From Sesamum alatum (taxonomy: Eukaryota; Streptophyta; Magnoliopsida; Lamiales; Pedaliaceae): a DNA stretch of 64,000 nt. Each line of letters opens with the position of its first letter. Within the stretch, counting starts at the first letter, position 1. The position numbers and the translations under genes were made by a program. Below, piece by piece: positions 54,600-64,000 of the stretch. The stretch spans positions 12,947,264 through 13,011,263 of the forward strand of contig JACGWO010000005.1 in the NCBI GenBank assembly GCA_034509735.1, read 5' to 3'. A model generated the notes under the pieces. It was given only the letters and a program-made list of their open reading frames with translations, had not been told where the DNA came from and made no database searches.

Positions 54600-55921
54600 T
54601 GAAGGACAAGCGGATCTGCCAGGAGCGCGAGCAGAAGCGAGAAGCATGCATTATTTAAAAATAATACATATCAAAAGATCCCAATAGGTGTACCCTTGGG
54701 TGCTCAACCGGGCGTTCGATGTAGAATACGATAGAAAAAGCAACAATAATATAGAGCATATATATAACATGAAGGAAACTACAAAAGCGTAAACCGGAAT
54801 GCTACATTTGTATCTTTCTCTGTATATGGCTACAAGCATTGTTGCACGTCTGGAAACATTCACCAAGTTCAAAACTATTAAGTCTCTAATGTAGGCCATA
54901 CCACACCGGGAGAGATCTCGTTTTTCTTGCTAGAGAAAAATGGATCTAGAGGAGAAGGCCGAAGAAGAGACTACACTGTAAAGTTAGTGTTCCTTCTTGA
55001 TCTTGCTTTGTTCTTCAATTGTTCCTAGATCAATGAAGCAACAAAGAAGATAGTATGGAGAGAGAGAGGGGGCCGAAACTTAGAGAGAGTGAAGAGAGTG
55101 TGTGTTCTTCTTTTTCCTAGAAAAAGATGAATAATAATATTCTTCTCTTTGATGATAGTATATACACATATATACTTCATTAACGTGATTATTGGAATGT
55201 GTCTAGGTTCATCCAAGGATGTCTAGATATATTCCAATCAATCCCCACATACTGACAGGGGACGGATCCTCTTCTTGGAACCCACCGTCTTGCTACACAT
55301 TCCGACTACACTGGACAAGGCTTATAATGATCATCTTACAGAATGACTACCTTTCGCCAGATCCAAGATACAACCATCGTGTGCACGTGACTATCATGGA
55401 TCCTCAAGTGTGAGGACTACTCCCGTACTATCAGAACTGAGAAAATACAATCATACCGACCAAGCCTCCAAGGCTTCCATATGATGATCCCCGCAAGTCA
55501 GCTCAGTCGACTTGACCCCAGTCGACCAACCCACCAAGATCGTATAGGCATCCCACGCCTGTCGCCGATGAAACAGGACACGCATATAATGAATACGAAT
55601 CTTGGTGCAAGTCTCTATAGTACTCTCGATGCCTTGTCTCGAGGTCATCGACTTGGAACATTTTAGACCCAACCCTTTATCAGTTAGTTCCATAACCACA
55701 ATCCAATGCATGGCCGAACTTCATGAGTTGTTAATCGTGGTGTGTGGGCTTTGTTGTGATATATGTAAAACGACATTTAACATATGGAAAATGCGCACAA
55801 CAAAGATAACCAATGGTAGTGAACACTCATTTTATTCATTACATAATATTACATTACATCAAGTTGTCAAATAGATTACAAAATGCCAAACCTATTGGCT
55901 TTCTAGTCACCTATTCTAACA
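54600..55921 (-). mobile_element. Solo LTR H (type A) with an internal deletion
   Basis: It runs from TGAAGGACAAGCGGATCTGC to TCACCTATTCTAACA. A 5-bp duplication with one mismatch flanks it: TTTAG (54595-54599) and CTTAG (55922-55926). It is only 1322 bases; about 0.9 kb is missing at about 55245, where AATCAATCCCCA jumps to CATACTGACAGGGG. Host RT reads on across it. Confidence 0.85.
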
Positions 55922-55926
55922 CTTAG

Positions 55927-56740
55927 GAGATTGCTTCTTCGACAGCTTAATTCCATGCCTCATAGGAAGAAATCCTCATTTTGAGTTCTCTATCTTCAAT
56001 CTTTTTAAGACCTTCTCAATGTACGAGGATTGGGTCATCCCTAACACCCTTCTAGATCTATCCCTGTAAATCTTGACGGCAAGGATGTAGGATGCCTCAC
56101 CCATATGCTTCGTGGAAATTTGAGTTAACAACCAAGCTTTTAGTGGCCCCTAACATCTTGGCATCATTCCCAATGAGCAAGATGTCGTCCACGTAAAGCA
56201 CAAGGTACGCAACTGAGCTCCCACTAATCTTTTTGTATATACAAGGATCACATTCGTTCTTGATGAAATCATATCCTTGTATGACTTCATCAAAATGTAT
56301 GTTCTAGCTTCAGGAAGCTTGCTTGAGGCTACAGATGGACCTTTGGAGACGATAGACTTTCTGCTCTTCTCCATCAGATGTGAAACCCTCCTGCTGATCC
56401 ATATAGATCTCTTCCTCTACAAAACCATTGAGGAAGGCGGTTTTCACGTCCATTTGTCATATTTCATAGTCATAGCATGCTACTATGGCAAGCAATATCT
56501 GAATGGACTTAGTCATTGCTACAGGCGAGTATGTTTCCTCAAAGTCGACCCCAGGTCGTTGAGTATAACCCATAGCCACAAGCCTAGCCTTGAAGGTTGT
56601 AACCTCCCTGTCAGTTCTAAGCTTACGTTTGTAGACCCATTTACACCCCTACAAGTTGTACCCCTTTGGGTGGGTCTACTAGGGTCCAAACTTGGTTTGT
56701 ACCCATCGAGTCTATTTCGAATTTCATGGCCTCAAGCTAC
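55927..56740 (-). pseudogene. Reverse transcriptase of element G2
   Basis: On the minus strand the catalytic VLYVDDILLIGNDAKM is present near 56160-56205. Upstream are GSSVAYLV-like, SIYGLKQAS-like and the KTAFLNGFVEEEIY-like region near 56410-56445, and FKARLVA-like near 56590. No frame stays open for long. It would synthesise element cDNA if intact. Confidence 0.8.
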
Positions 56741-57710
56741 TTATCCGAGTCAATGTCCGACATAGCTTCTCCGTACGTCTTTAGATCATTATCTAATTGA
56801 CTCGTCAAGGCCATAAACCCATACCTATCAGGTGGTTTTGACACTCTAGCCGACCTATGGAGGACTGAAACATCATCAGTGGGAACTATGGGCTCAGATG
56901 TCGTCGCTGCTGTCTCAAGTGTCACATCACTTGATTCCTCAAGGAGTATCTCATTGAGTCGGCTATCCAATGAAAAATCCCTTTTCAAGAACACTGCGTT
57001 TCGAGAGACAAAAAAAACTTTTGCTCTGAGGGATCATACAAATAATACGTGCAGTTTCTTTCGGATATCTAACGAACCTGCATAAACTAGACCTTGAGTC
57101 CAGTTTATCTCCCACTAATCTCTTGACGTATGCGGGACTACCATACACTCTCAAGTATTTGTAGGAGGCAAGCTTGCCATGCCATATCTCATATGGCGTC
57201 TGGGATATCTTCTTAGATGGTGCCATGTTCAAAAGCTTGGCCGCCGTCTCAAGAGTGTATCCGCAGAAGGACAAGGGGAGTTCGATAATACTCATCATGG
57301 ACCGGACCATGTCAAACAAAGTTCGATTCCTCCATTCAGACACATCGTTCAACCGTGGTGTTCCAAGAGGAGTCTAATGAGTGTGAATTTCATTCTCTTT
57401 TAGGTAATCAATGAACTCACCACTTAAATACTCCCCACCTCGGTTCGACCGAAGGGATTTAATCTTGTGACTGGTTTGGTTCTCAACTTCAAGTCTGTAT
57501 TACTTAAACCTTCCAAAGGCTTGAAACTTGTACCTCATCAGGTAAACATACCCATACCGTGAGTGATCATCGATAAAGGTTATGAAGTACGAGTATCCAC
57601 CTCTTGCTTGAGTATTTAATGGTCCACATATATCTATATAGATCAAATCTAAAGACTGTTGGCTAGCATGCTTTGTCTAACAAAATATTTCTTCGTCATC
57701 TTTCCCTTCA
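56741..57710 (-). pseudogene. Integrase and linker of element G2
   Basis: The minus strand reads NDVSEWRNRTLFDMVRSMMS (the usual SERRNR has W), ETAAKLLNMAPSKKISQTPY, EIWHGKLASYKYL and LCRFVRYPKE. Then a linker reads SVLHRSARVSKPPDRYGFMA and YGEAMSDIDS. The more N-terminal part is seen to about 57710 with frame changes. Confidence 0.8.
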
Positions 57711-58126
57711 GAAGGATTCGCAAGTTGGCAGGTTGTCTAAATCATCTATTTCTAGACTTTTTGAGTCCACCAACCTTATTATCCTATCCTTCGAGATATG
57801 ACCTAACCTCGCATGCCATATCTGTGTGTTATCTTGATTATCATGTTTACTAATGTATCAAGAAGATGAGATATATCATTACTGATAATATAAAAACCAT
57901 TTTTATTGAAGGTAAATGAATAACCCTCCATGTCCAGGACGAGGATAGAAATAATATTTTTAGTCATGCTGTGTATATAGAAATAATAAATAAGTACAAC
58001 CCTAACATAATGACTAATGGCTAACTTAACTGATTCTAGGGCTGCTGCAACAATGGCTTTGTCATCGCCTAGCCTTAGGATCATCTCATCCTTGGTTAGT
58101 CTTTTACTTCTTTGCAGTACCTGCAA
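57711..58126 (-). pseudogene. Protease region of element G2
   Basis: It starts at the break as LQRSKRLTKDEMILRLGDDK and continues with SVKLAISHYVRVVL, MTKNIISI and FTFNKNGFYII, SHLLDTL. The D-T-G active-site segment would lie just beyond 58126 and is cut off by the insertion of element J. Confidence 0.75.
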
Positions 58127-60337
58127 TGTTAGAATAGTTGATCAGAAAGCCAATAGGTTTGGCATTTTGTAACCTATTTGACAACTTGATGTAATGTAAT
58201 ATTATGTAATGAATGAAATGAGTGTTCATTCTCGTTGGCACTTCCTTTGTTGTGCTCATTTCCATATGTTACAATGGTGTTTTACATATATCACAATAAA
58301 GCCCACAGACCACGGTTAACAACTCATGCAGTTGGGCCACGCATTGAATGGTGGTTATGAAACCAACTGATAAAGGATTGGGTCTGAAACGTTCCAAGTC
58401 AAGGACCTCGAGACAGGGCATTGAGAGTCCTATAGAGACTTTCACCAAGAGTCGTGTTCATTGGATGAGTGCCGTGTTTCATCGGTGACAGGTGTGGGAT
58501 GCCTACACGATCTTGGTGGGTTGGTCGACTAGGGTCAAGCCGATTGAACTGACTCGCGGGGATCACCATATGGAAGCCTTAGAGGCTTAGTCGGTATGAT
58601 TGGATTTTCCCGGTTTCGAGAGTACGGGAGTAGTCCTCAAACTTAAGGAACCATGGCAGTCAGGTACACATGATGGCTATATCTTGGATCTAGCGAGAGG
58701 TGATCATTCTGTAAGATGATCATTATAAACCTTGTCCAATGTAGTCAGAATGTGTAGCGAAGACGGGGGGTTCCAAGAAGAGGATCCATCCCTTGTCAGT
58801 ATGTGACAGAGGTATCTCCTATGCACTTGGAGACACATTCATGCTACTTAAACTTGTGGCCACAGTGGTTGATCGAACAGGGAATTGTTTCCTGTGTCGA
58901 TGCAATGAGGCACGCATAGTCTCGAGTACTAAGCATAGATGCCCAGTCAAGGATGGGAGCTGTCGCCCAATTCCATACCCTAGACTAAGGCCCGGAGACG
59001 GTAGACGGAAGGACCGTACCCCTACAGAATCGGTGCCTAAATGTTCACGCCAATATTCACCTAGTCTCAAGTGCCATGGACCGTTGGTAGACGGCCACCC
59101 ATGGTAACGGGCCCCTGTTGGACACGAGCCCAAGTCTAGCTGAGGGTGAATCTAAAGGGTCACACACAAATCACCGAGCTAGTGGAGAGATTAACTTGGA
59201 GTCAATTTTGGAGGATAATAAGTAATTGGATTACTTAGGGATTGTCCATTGGATGGACGGGCCCATATTGTATCGGGCTTTCATTTAATCGGTAAAAAGG
59301 ATTTATCGGTTAATGTAGAGAGTCAGAAAAATTGGGTTTTTTAATTGGATTAAAAGATCAATGGGAATTATTTAAGTGTACCTTGAATTAAATGGGATTT
59401 AATTTTAGGTTCGTTATAATTGGATTACAGTGGAACCCGGTCCGTGAAATTTTGGCCCAAGAGGTGTGTTAATTTCACTTTTGGAATGAGAAGAAGTTGG
59501 ACTTCTTCCCAACATTAGTATAGCCAAAAATTACCACTCTTGGAGAGGTAAAAATCGGCTAGACATGGCGTTGGTGAATTTGACTTGTCCCTTTTGGTAA
59601 GGGACAAATCAATTCCAATCATGCCTCTCTCATTTGGTATGATTAAATCATACCTTATGAGATGGTAGGCTTGATTGATGAATTAGTGGGATTGATTGGG
59701 ATGTATCTAGACATCCTTGGATGAACCTAGACACATTCCAATAATCACATTAATTTTGTACATATACGAGTATATACAATCACAAAAGCAAGAGAATAAC
59801 ATTTCATCTTTTTCTGGGAAAAAGAAGAAAAACACACCTCATTCGTCCTCTCCATTTTCGGCCAGTCTCATACACATCCCCTTTTCTCTTCATTTGATCT
59901 TGGATCATTTTTTTAAGAACAAAGCTAGATCAAGAAAAGACACTAATGCAATAGTGTTCTAGTTTCTTGAATAGTATCCTCTAGATCAATTTTTCTCTAG
60001 CAAGGAAAACGTGCATCTCTTCTGGTGTGGTGTGGACTACTTTAGAGAGTTCATACGTTTGAACTTGGTGAGCATTTCTAGAGAGGAACAACGCTCGTAG
60101 CCGTGCAAGCAATATAACTACAAAAGGTAATTTCGGTTTTACGCTTTTGTAGTATGCTATTCTATGTCTTTGCTCTATGTGTAATATATATTTTTAATAT
60201 TATCACATCCTACATCGAATGTCGGTTGAGCATCCAAGGGTACATCCCTTGGGATTTGATGATAATTGTTTTAAATGTAAGGAATTTCACATTTCACGCT
60301 TCCGCCGCGCTCTCGAGCGGATCCACTTGTCCCTTCA
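58127..60337 (+). repeat. 5' LTR of element J (type A, complete)
   Basis: It is 2211 bases, from TGTTAGAATAGTTGATCAG to CACTTGTCCCTTCA. This is the reference for the type A LTR. The end is fixed by the primer site two bases later. The TATA-like TGTACATATACGAGTATATA at about 59756-59776 is a candidate promoter. Confidence 0.9.
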
Positions 60338-60339
60338 AG

Positions 60340-60352
60340 TGGTATCAGATCC
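60340..60352 (+). promoter_or_regulatory. Primer binding site (initiator methionine tRNA type)
   Basis: TGGTATCAGATCC, two bases after the LTR end. Plant copia elements use TGGTATCAGAGC, complementary to the 3' end of initiator tRNA-Met; here G is changed to T at one position. Confidence 0.85.
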
Positions 60353-61112
60353 CGGTTCGATGTAAGAAGTATAGATTTATGTTCTTGGCATGTATAACTT
60401 GCTTTTACGGCTTTATGAGCATGTATAATTGTATGAATATATGAATGTATGTACTTGTTCACTTGTTTAAATTTGATGGACATCATATGTGCAATTTTTT
60501 AGATTGGATCTTAAATTTGCATGTTTATTTTGAGTTTATTTTATATATGAATGTGCTAAAAATGAGAAACGAAAACAAAAAAAATTTGGATAGCAATGAC
60601 AGTAGTTGGCTGCCGCCCCGGCCGGCCGGTCACTGGCTGGCGGGCGCGCAACCAGGCGCACGCGGGCTTACTTGGACTAGGGAAAGCTGCACTATTGTTG
60701 TGAACAAAGAGATTGCAGTCGCTGTTTCCTGTCTCACGAGTCGTAGGGGGCGACAGTTGAGGCATGATTTGGTTGATGGGTCGGGCCCAACACTGAGTAA
60801 CATGGTTGGCTTGGAGTCCTCGGAACTATGTGAATAGGTGAGAAAAAATATCTTGAGAATCTCATTGGATGAGAATGATATTGGATATCTCCCATGAGGT
60901 TTTCTTCATGTGAATCGTAAAAGCGGGATATAGAGATCACATTTGTGGATCCCGAGCCCACTAGGAAATGGTTTCCCAAAACTTCACTTGAGAGTGGTGG
61001 ACTTTCGTATAAATAGTAGGAGGGTTAAAGACTAAAAGACCATATCTTCAACTTGAAAAATAATATTACCATCATCTACTAATTTCTGCTTTACATTTTC
61101 ATAAATGTAGAT
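60353..61112 (+). other. Leader of element J
   Basis: Non-coding. It contains a GC-rich patch (60610-60670), one copy of TCTCACGAGTCGTAGG (60732) and the TATA-like TCGTATAAATAGTAGG (61006-61021). The last 380 bases are colinear with the leader of element D. Confidence 0.65.
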
Positions 61113-61470
61113 ATGTCTAATAATCCTTTAACCATGGTACTTGAGATTAATAAATTCAACAGAACGAACTATTCGGACTGGCTAAGAAATCTAAGGATTG
61201 TCCTCGATTTTGAGAACCAAGGCTACATTTTGGACGAGCCGCCGCTGAGCGACTTGCTGGAGGAGTCCACACCAGAAGAACGTTTAACGTTCGAGAAATG
61301 GCATGAGGACAACCGAAAAGTACACAATATCATATTGGCTTTGATGACTAACGACATCCAGAAGCAATATGAGAGGTTGGACAATGTCTCTGCATGATGT
61401 CTGCATGCAGTGCCAAGGAAAGGGGCATTGTTAGAGGGAGTGCCCACAACTCCTCTCCAATCCAGGTATG
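61113..61470 (+). pseudogene. gag: Copia gag of element J, internally deleted
   Basis: ATG at 61113, MSNNPLTMVLEINKFNRTNY, then SDWLRNLRIVLDFENQGYIL and QKQYERLDNVSA. It then jumps directly to the zinc knuckle (C-MQC-QGKGH), losing about 500 bases that are present in element D (17640-18150). A stop interrupts the knuckle. Same family as the gag at 17365. Confidence 0.85.
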
Positions 61471-61990
61471 TTTGTCGCTAAAGTAAACATGATAACTAAT
61501 TCTGTTTCATGGGTATTGGATACCGGCTGTGGTGCTCACATCTGCAATTATTTGCAGGCACTGCAAACTAGCAGAAGGCTAACCAGGGATGAAATGATCC
61601 TGAGGCTAGGCGATGGCAAGGCCGTTGCTGCGGAAGCCTTAGGATCAATTGAGTTAGCCATTAGTAGTCATGTTAGGATTGTTCTGAACGAATGTTTCTA
61701 CGTACCTAGCATGATAAAGAATATTATCCATTCTCGTCCTGAATAAGGAGGGCTATTCTTTCACCATCAATAAAAGTGGATTTTATATTATTAATAATGG
61801 TGTATCTCATTTGCTTGGTACATTGGTAAACGGTTTGTACATACTTCAGCAGTCTAATTGAATTATGACTGCAGAACACAAATGAAAACATGATAATCAA
61901 GCTGATACACAGAAATGCGATGCGAGGTTAGGTCATATCTCTAAGGATAGGATAAGACGGCTGGTGGACTAAAAGAGTCTAGAAATAGAT
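61471..61990 (+). pseudogene. Copia protease of element J
   Basis: VAKVNMITNSVSWVLDTGCG with the DTG active site, then HICNYLQALQTSRRLTRDEM, LGDGKAVAAEALGS and FYVPSMIKNII. A frameshift near 61735 and stops after it break the rest (FTINKSGFYI and SHLLGTLVNGLYILQQ can be read in another frame). Confidence 0.85.
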
Positions 61991-62830
61991 GATTTGGACA
62001 ACCTACCGACCCGCGAGTCCTGTCTGAAGGGAAAAATGACCAAGAAATCCTTTGTTGGACAAAGCACGCTAGCCAGCGGACTGTTGGATTTGATCCATAC
62101 AGAAGTCTGTGGTCTATTAAATACTCAAGCTAGAGGTGGGTACTTGTACTTCATAACCTTTACCAATGATCACTCACGGTATGGTTATGTTTACCTGATG
62201 AGGTACAAGTCTGAAGCCTTTGGAAGGTGTAAGGAATACAGACTTGAAGTAGAGAACCAGATCGACCGTAAGATCAAAGCCCTTCGGTCGGACCGAGGTG
62301 AAGAGTATTTAAGTGGCTAATTCACTGATTATCTAAAACAGAATGGAATTCTCTCTCAATGGACTCCTCCTGGAACACCACAATTGAATGGTGTGTCTGA
62401 AAGGAGGAATCGGACCCTATTGGACATGGTCTGATCCATGATGACTTTTACCGAACTCCCTTTGTCCTTCTGGGGATATGCTCTTGAGACGGCGGCCAAA
62501 CTTCTGAACATGGCTCCATCTAAGAAGATATTCCAGGCGCCATATGAGATATGGCATGGCAAGCCTGCCACTTACAAATACTTGAAAGTGTGGGGTTTCC
62601 TCGTATACGTTAAGATATTAGTGGGAGATAAACTGGACTCCAGGTCTAGTTTATGCAGGTTTGTCGGATATCCCAAAGGAACTGCGGCGTATTATTTCTA
62701 TGATCCCTCCAACCAAAAGGTGTTTGTCTCACGAAACACAGTGTTCTTGAAAAAGGATTTTCCATCGGATATCAACGTGATGAGGTACTCCTTTAGGAAT
62801 CGAGTGAGGTACCCCATGAGGCAACAGTGA
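61991..62830 (+). pseudogene. int: Copia integrase of element J
   Basis: RESCLKGKMTKKSFVGQ, then LIHTEVCG, where the first catalytic Asp is Glu, then LRSDRGEEYLSG with the second Asp, a stop (62318), and LNGVSERRNRTLLDMV with the Glu. A stop replaces R in DMVRSMM. ETAAKLLNMAPSKKIFQAPY, EIWHGKPATYKYLK and LCRFVGYPKG follow in a single frame to 62830. Confidence 0.9.
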
Positions 62831-64000
62831 CATCCGAGCCAGTAGTTTCCACTGATGATGTTCCAGTCCTTCGTAGGTCGGCTAGAGTATCCAAACCACC
62901 TGATAGGTACAGATTTCTGGGCTTGACCGGTTAGTTGGATAATGATCCAAGGACGTACGGAGAAGCGATGTCGGACATCGATTCAGATAAGTGGCTTGAG
63001 GCCATGAAATCCAAAATGGACTCAATTGGTGCAAACTAGGTTTGGACCCTAATTGACTCATCCAAAGGGGTAAAACCCGTAGGGTGTAAATGGGTCTACA
63101 AATGTTATCTTGGAGCTGATGGGGAGGTTACAACCTTCAAAGCCAGGCTTATGGCGAAAGGTTACACTCAAGGACCCAGGGTTGATTTTGAGGAAACCTA
63201 CTCGCCCGTGGCAATGGCTAAGTCCATTCGAATACTACTTGCCATAGCAGCATGGTATGACTATAAAATATGGCAGATGGACGTGAAAACAACATCCCTT
63301 AACGTTTTTGTATAGGAAGAGATCTATATGGATCAACCGAAAGGTTTCACATCTTTTGGAGAAGAGTAGAAGGTTTGCCGTCTCCAAAGGTCCATCTAAG
63401 GCATCAAACAAGCTTCACGAAGATGGAACATACGTTTTGATGAAGTCATACGGGGATACGATTTCATCAAGAACGAGTCCTATCCTTGTGTATATAAGAA
63501 GATCAATGGGAGCTCTGTTGCGTTTCTTGTACTTTACGTGGATGACATCTTGCTCATTGAGAATTATGCTAAGATGTTGGGAACCACTAAAGCTTGATGG
63601 TCAACACAATTTTCTATGAAGGATATGGGCGAGGCATCCTACATCCTTGGCATCAAGATCTATAGGGATAGATCTAGAAGGATGTTGGGAATGACCCAGT
63701 CCTTGTATATTGAGAAAGACTTGAAGAGATTCAAGATGGAGAACTCAAAACGAGGATTCCCTCCTATGAGCCATGGAATTAAGTTGTCCAAGAAGCAGTC
63801 TTCTAAGACTGATGAGGTGCTTAAATGGATGTTGGACATCCCCTATGCTTCAGCCGTAGGCAGCTTCAGTACGCTGTCAAGTGCACTAGAGCTGATGTGG
63901 CTTTCGCTTTGAGCGTGGGCTTGTGCCGGGAGGCACACTGGAAAACGGTCAAGACTATCCTGAAGTACCTGAAAAGGACTAAGGACATGTTCTTGATCGA
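62831..64000 (+). pseudogene. rt: Copia RT and start of RNase H, element J (cut by window edge)
   Basis: VLRRSARVSKPPDRYRFLGL, YGEAMSDIDSDKWLEAM, GCKWVYKCYLGADGEVTTFK, TYSPVAMAKSIRILLAIAA, QMDVKTTSLN and the catalytic FLVLYVDDILLIE. Then SMKDMGEASYILGIKIYRD and PYASAVG. Stops at about 62936, 63039, 63314, 63368, 63398 and 63596 break it. The window ends at the KTILKYLKRTKDMFLI region, before the RNase H acids. Confidence 0.9.

Larger units (their letters stand above)
53521..58126 (-). mobile_element. Minus-strand copia element G2, split by a solo LTR
   Basis: From left to right it has a truncated 3' LTR (53526-53903), reversed polypurine tract (ATCTCCCACTTGACC), RNase H (53904-54599), the inserted solo LTR H (54600-55921), RT, linker, integrase and protease. 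It is cut at 58126 by element J. Its gag and 5' LTR would lie beyond J, outside the window. It is the same family as D and J. Confidence 0.85.
58127..64000 (+). mobile_element. Ty1/copia element J, runs off the right edge
   Basis: It has a complete 5' LTR (58127-60337), primer site (60340), leader, gag, protease, integrase, RT and the start of RNase H. It is inserted into minus-strand element G2, which stops at 58126. The best-preserved element structurally, but gag has an internal deletion and pol has many stops, so it is inactive. Confidence 0.9.

Noticed and set aside
58793..59133. Two 104-codon open frames on opposite strands
   Set aside because: Both fall inside the type A LTR of element J, and the counterparts in other LTRs have stops.
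60445..60837. 130-codon plus-strand open frame in the leader of element J
   Set aside because: It spans the GC-rich leader and the conserved palindrome, precedes gag in the wrong place for a coding role, and is not conserved in element D.
1..64000. tRNA, rRNA or microRNA genes
   Set aside because: I saw no cloverleaf with the usual A and B boxes and no rRNA segments. The TGGTATCAGA at 60340 is a retrotransposon primer site, not a tRNA gene.

Overview
This window looks like heterochromatin-type intergenic DNA from the nuclear genome of a flowering plant, probably a eudicot. The evidence is the mix of elements: Ty1/copia retrotransposons with an initiator-tRNA-type primer site (TGGTATCAGA), an En/Spm-type CACTA element, a MuDR-type Mutator-like element (MULE), a hAT element with a BED finger, L1-type LINE fragments, and small inverted-repeat elements with 9-bp target duplications. 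I found no intact host gene. Every long reading frame I can recognise belongs to a transposon and almost all are broken. Family names come from motifs I recognise; no search was run.

Layout. 1-3690: small inverted-repeat elements and a copia LTR scrap. 3691-11171: 3' half of a LINE on the minus strand, split by a 6.3-kb CACTA element (4556-10866). The CACTA element keeps only the start of its transposase and the end of its second gene, and carries a 1.4-kb minisatellite between them. 11172-32284: a nest of one copia family. An old LTR holds a solo LTR (11683-26001). That holds a second solo LTR (12495-14469) and a third (14609-24828), and the third holds a two-LTR copia element (15304-23355). 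Most joints have 5-bp target duplications. The old LTR was also hit by a hAT element (26250-31809), which contains the 5' half of another LINE. 32285-36690: minus-strand copia element, heavily deleted. 37225-38367: two small elements. 38564-44062: a MULE with matching ends and a near-perfect 9-bp duplication, carrying a broken MURA-type transposase on one strand and a plant-mobile-domain (PMD) gene on the other; a solo LTR sits in the PMD gene. 44063-48850: AT-rich DNA with small elements. 48851-53520: a chimeric copia element, with gag of one family joined to RT/RNase H/LTR of another. 53521-58126: minus-strand copia element split by a solo LTR. 58127-64000: a plus-strand copia element with a complete 2.2-kb LTR, primer site, gag, protease, integrase and RT, running off the right edge.

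How the parts relate. One copia family dominates. Its LTR comes in two types sharing termini and a pol region: type A (about 2.1-2.2 kb) and type B (about 1.9-2.0 kb, with a clear TATAAATA). At least five solo LTRs show that LTR-LTR recombination has removed internal regions repeatedly. The order of nesting gives a relative age for most insertions. The most unusual items are the PMD-carrying MULE with perfect hairpins near both ends, the gag/RT chimera, and the CACTA element whose missing core is occupied by tandem repeats.
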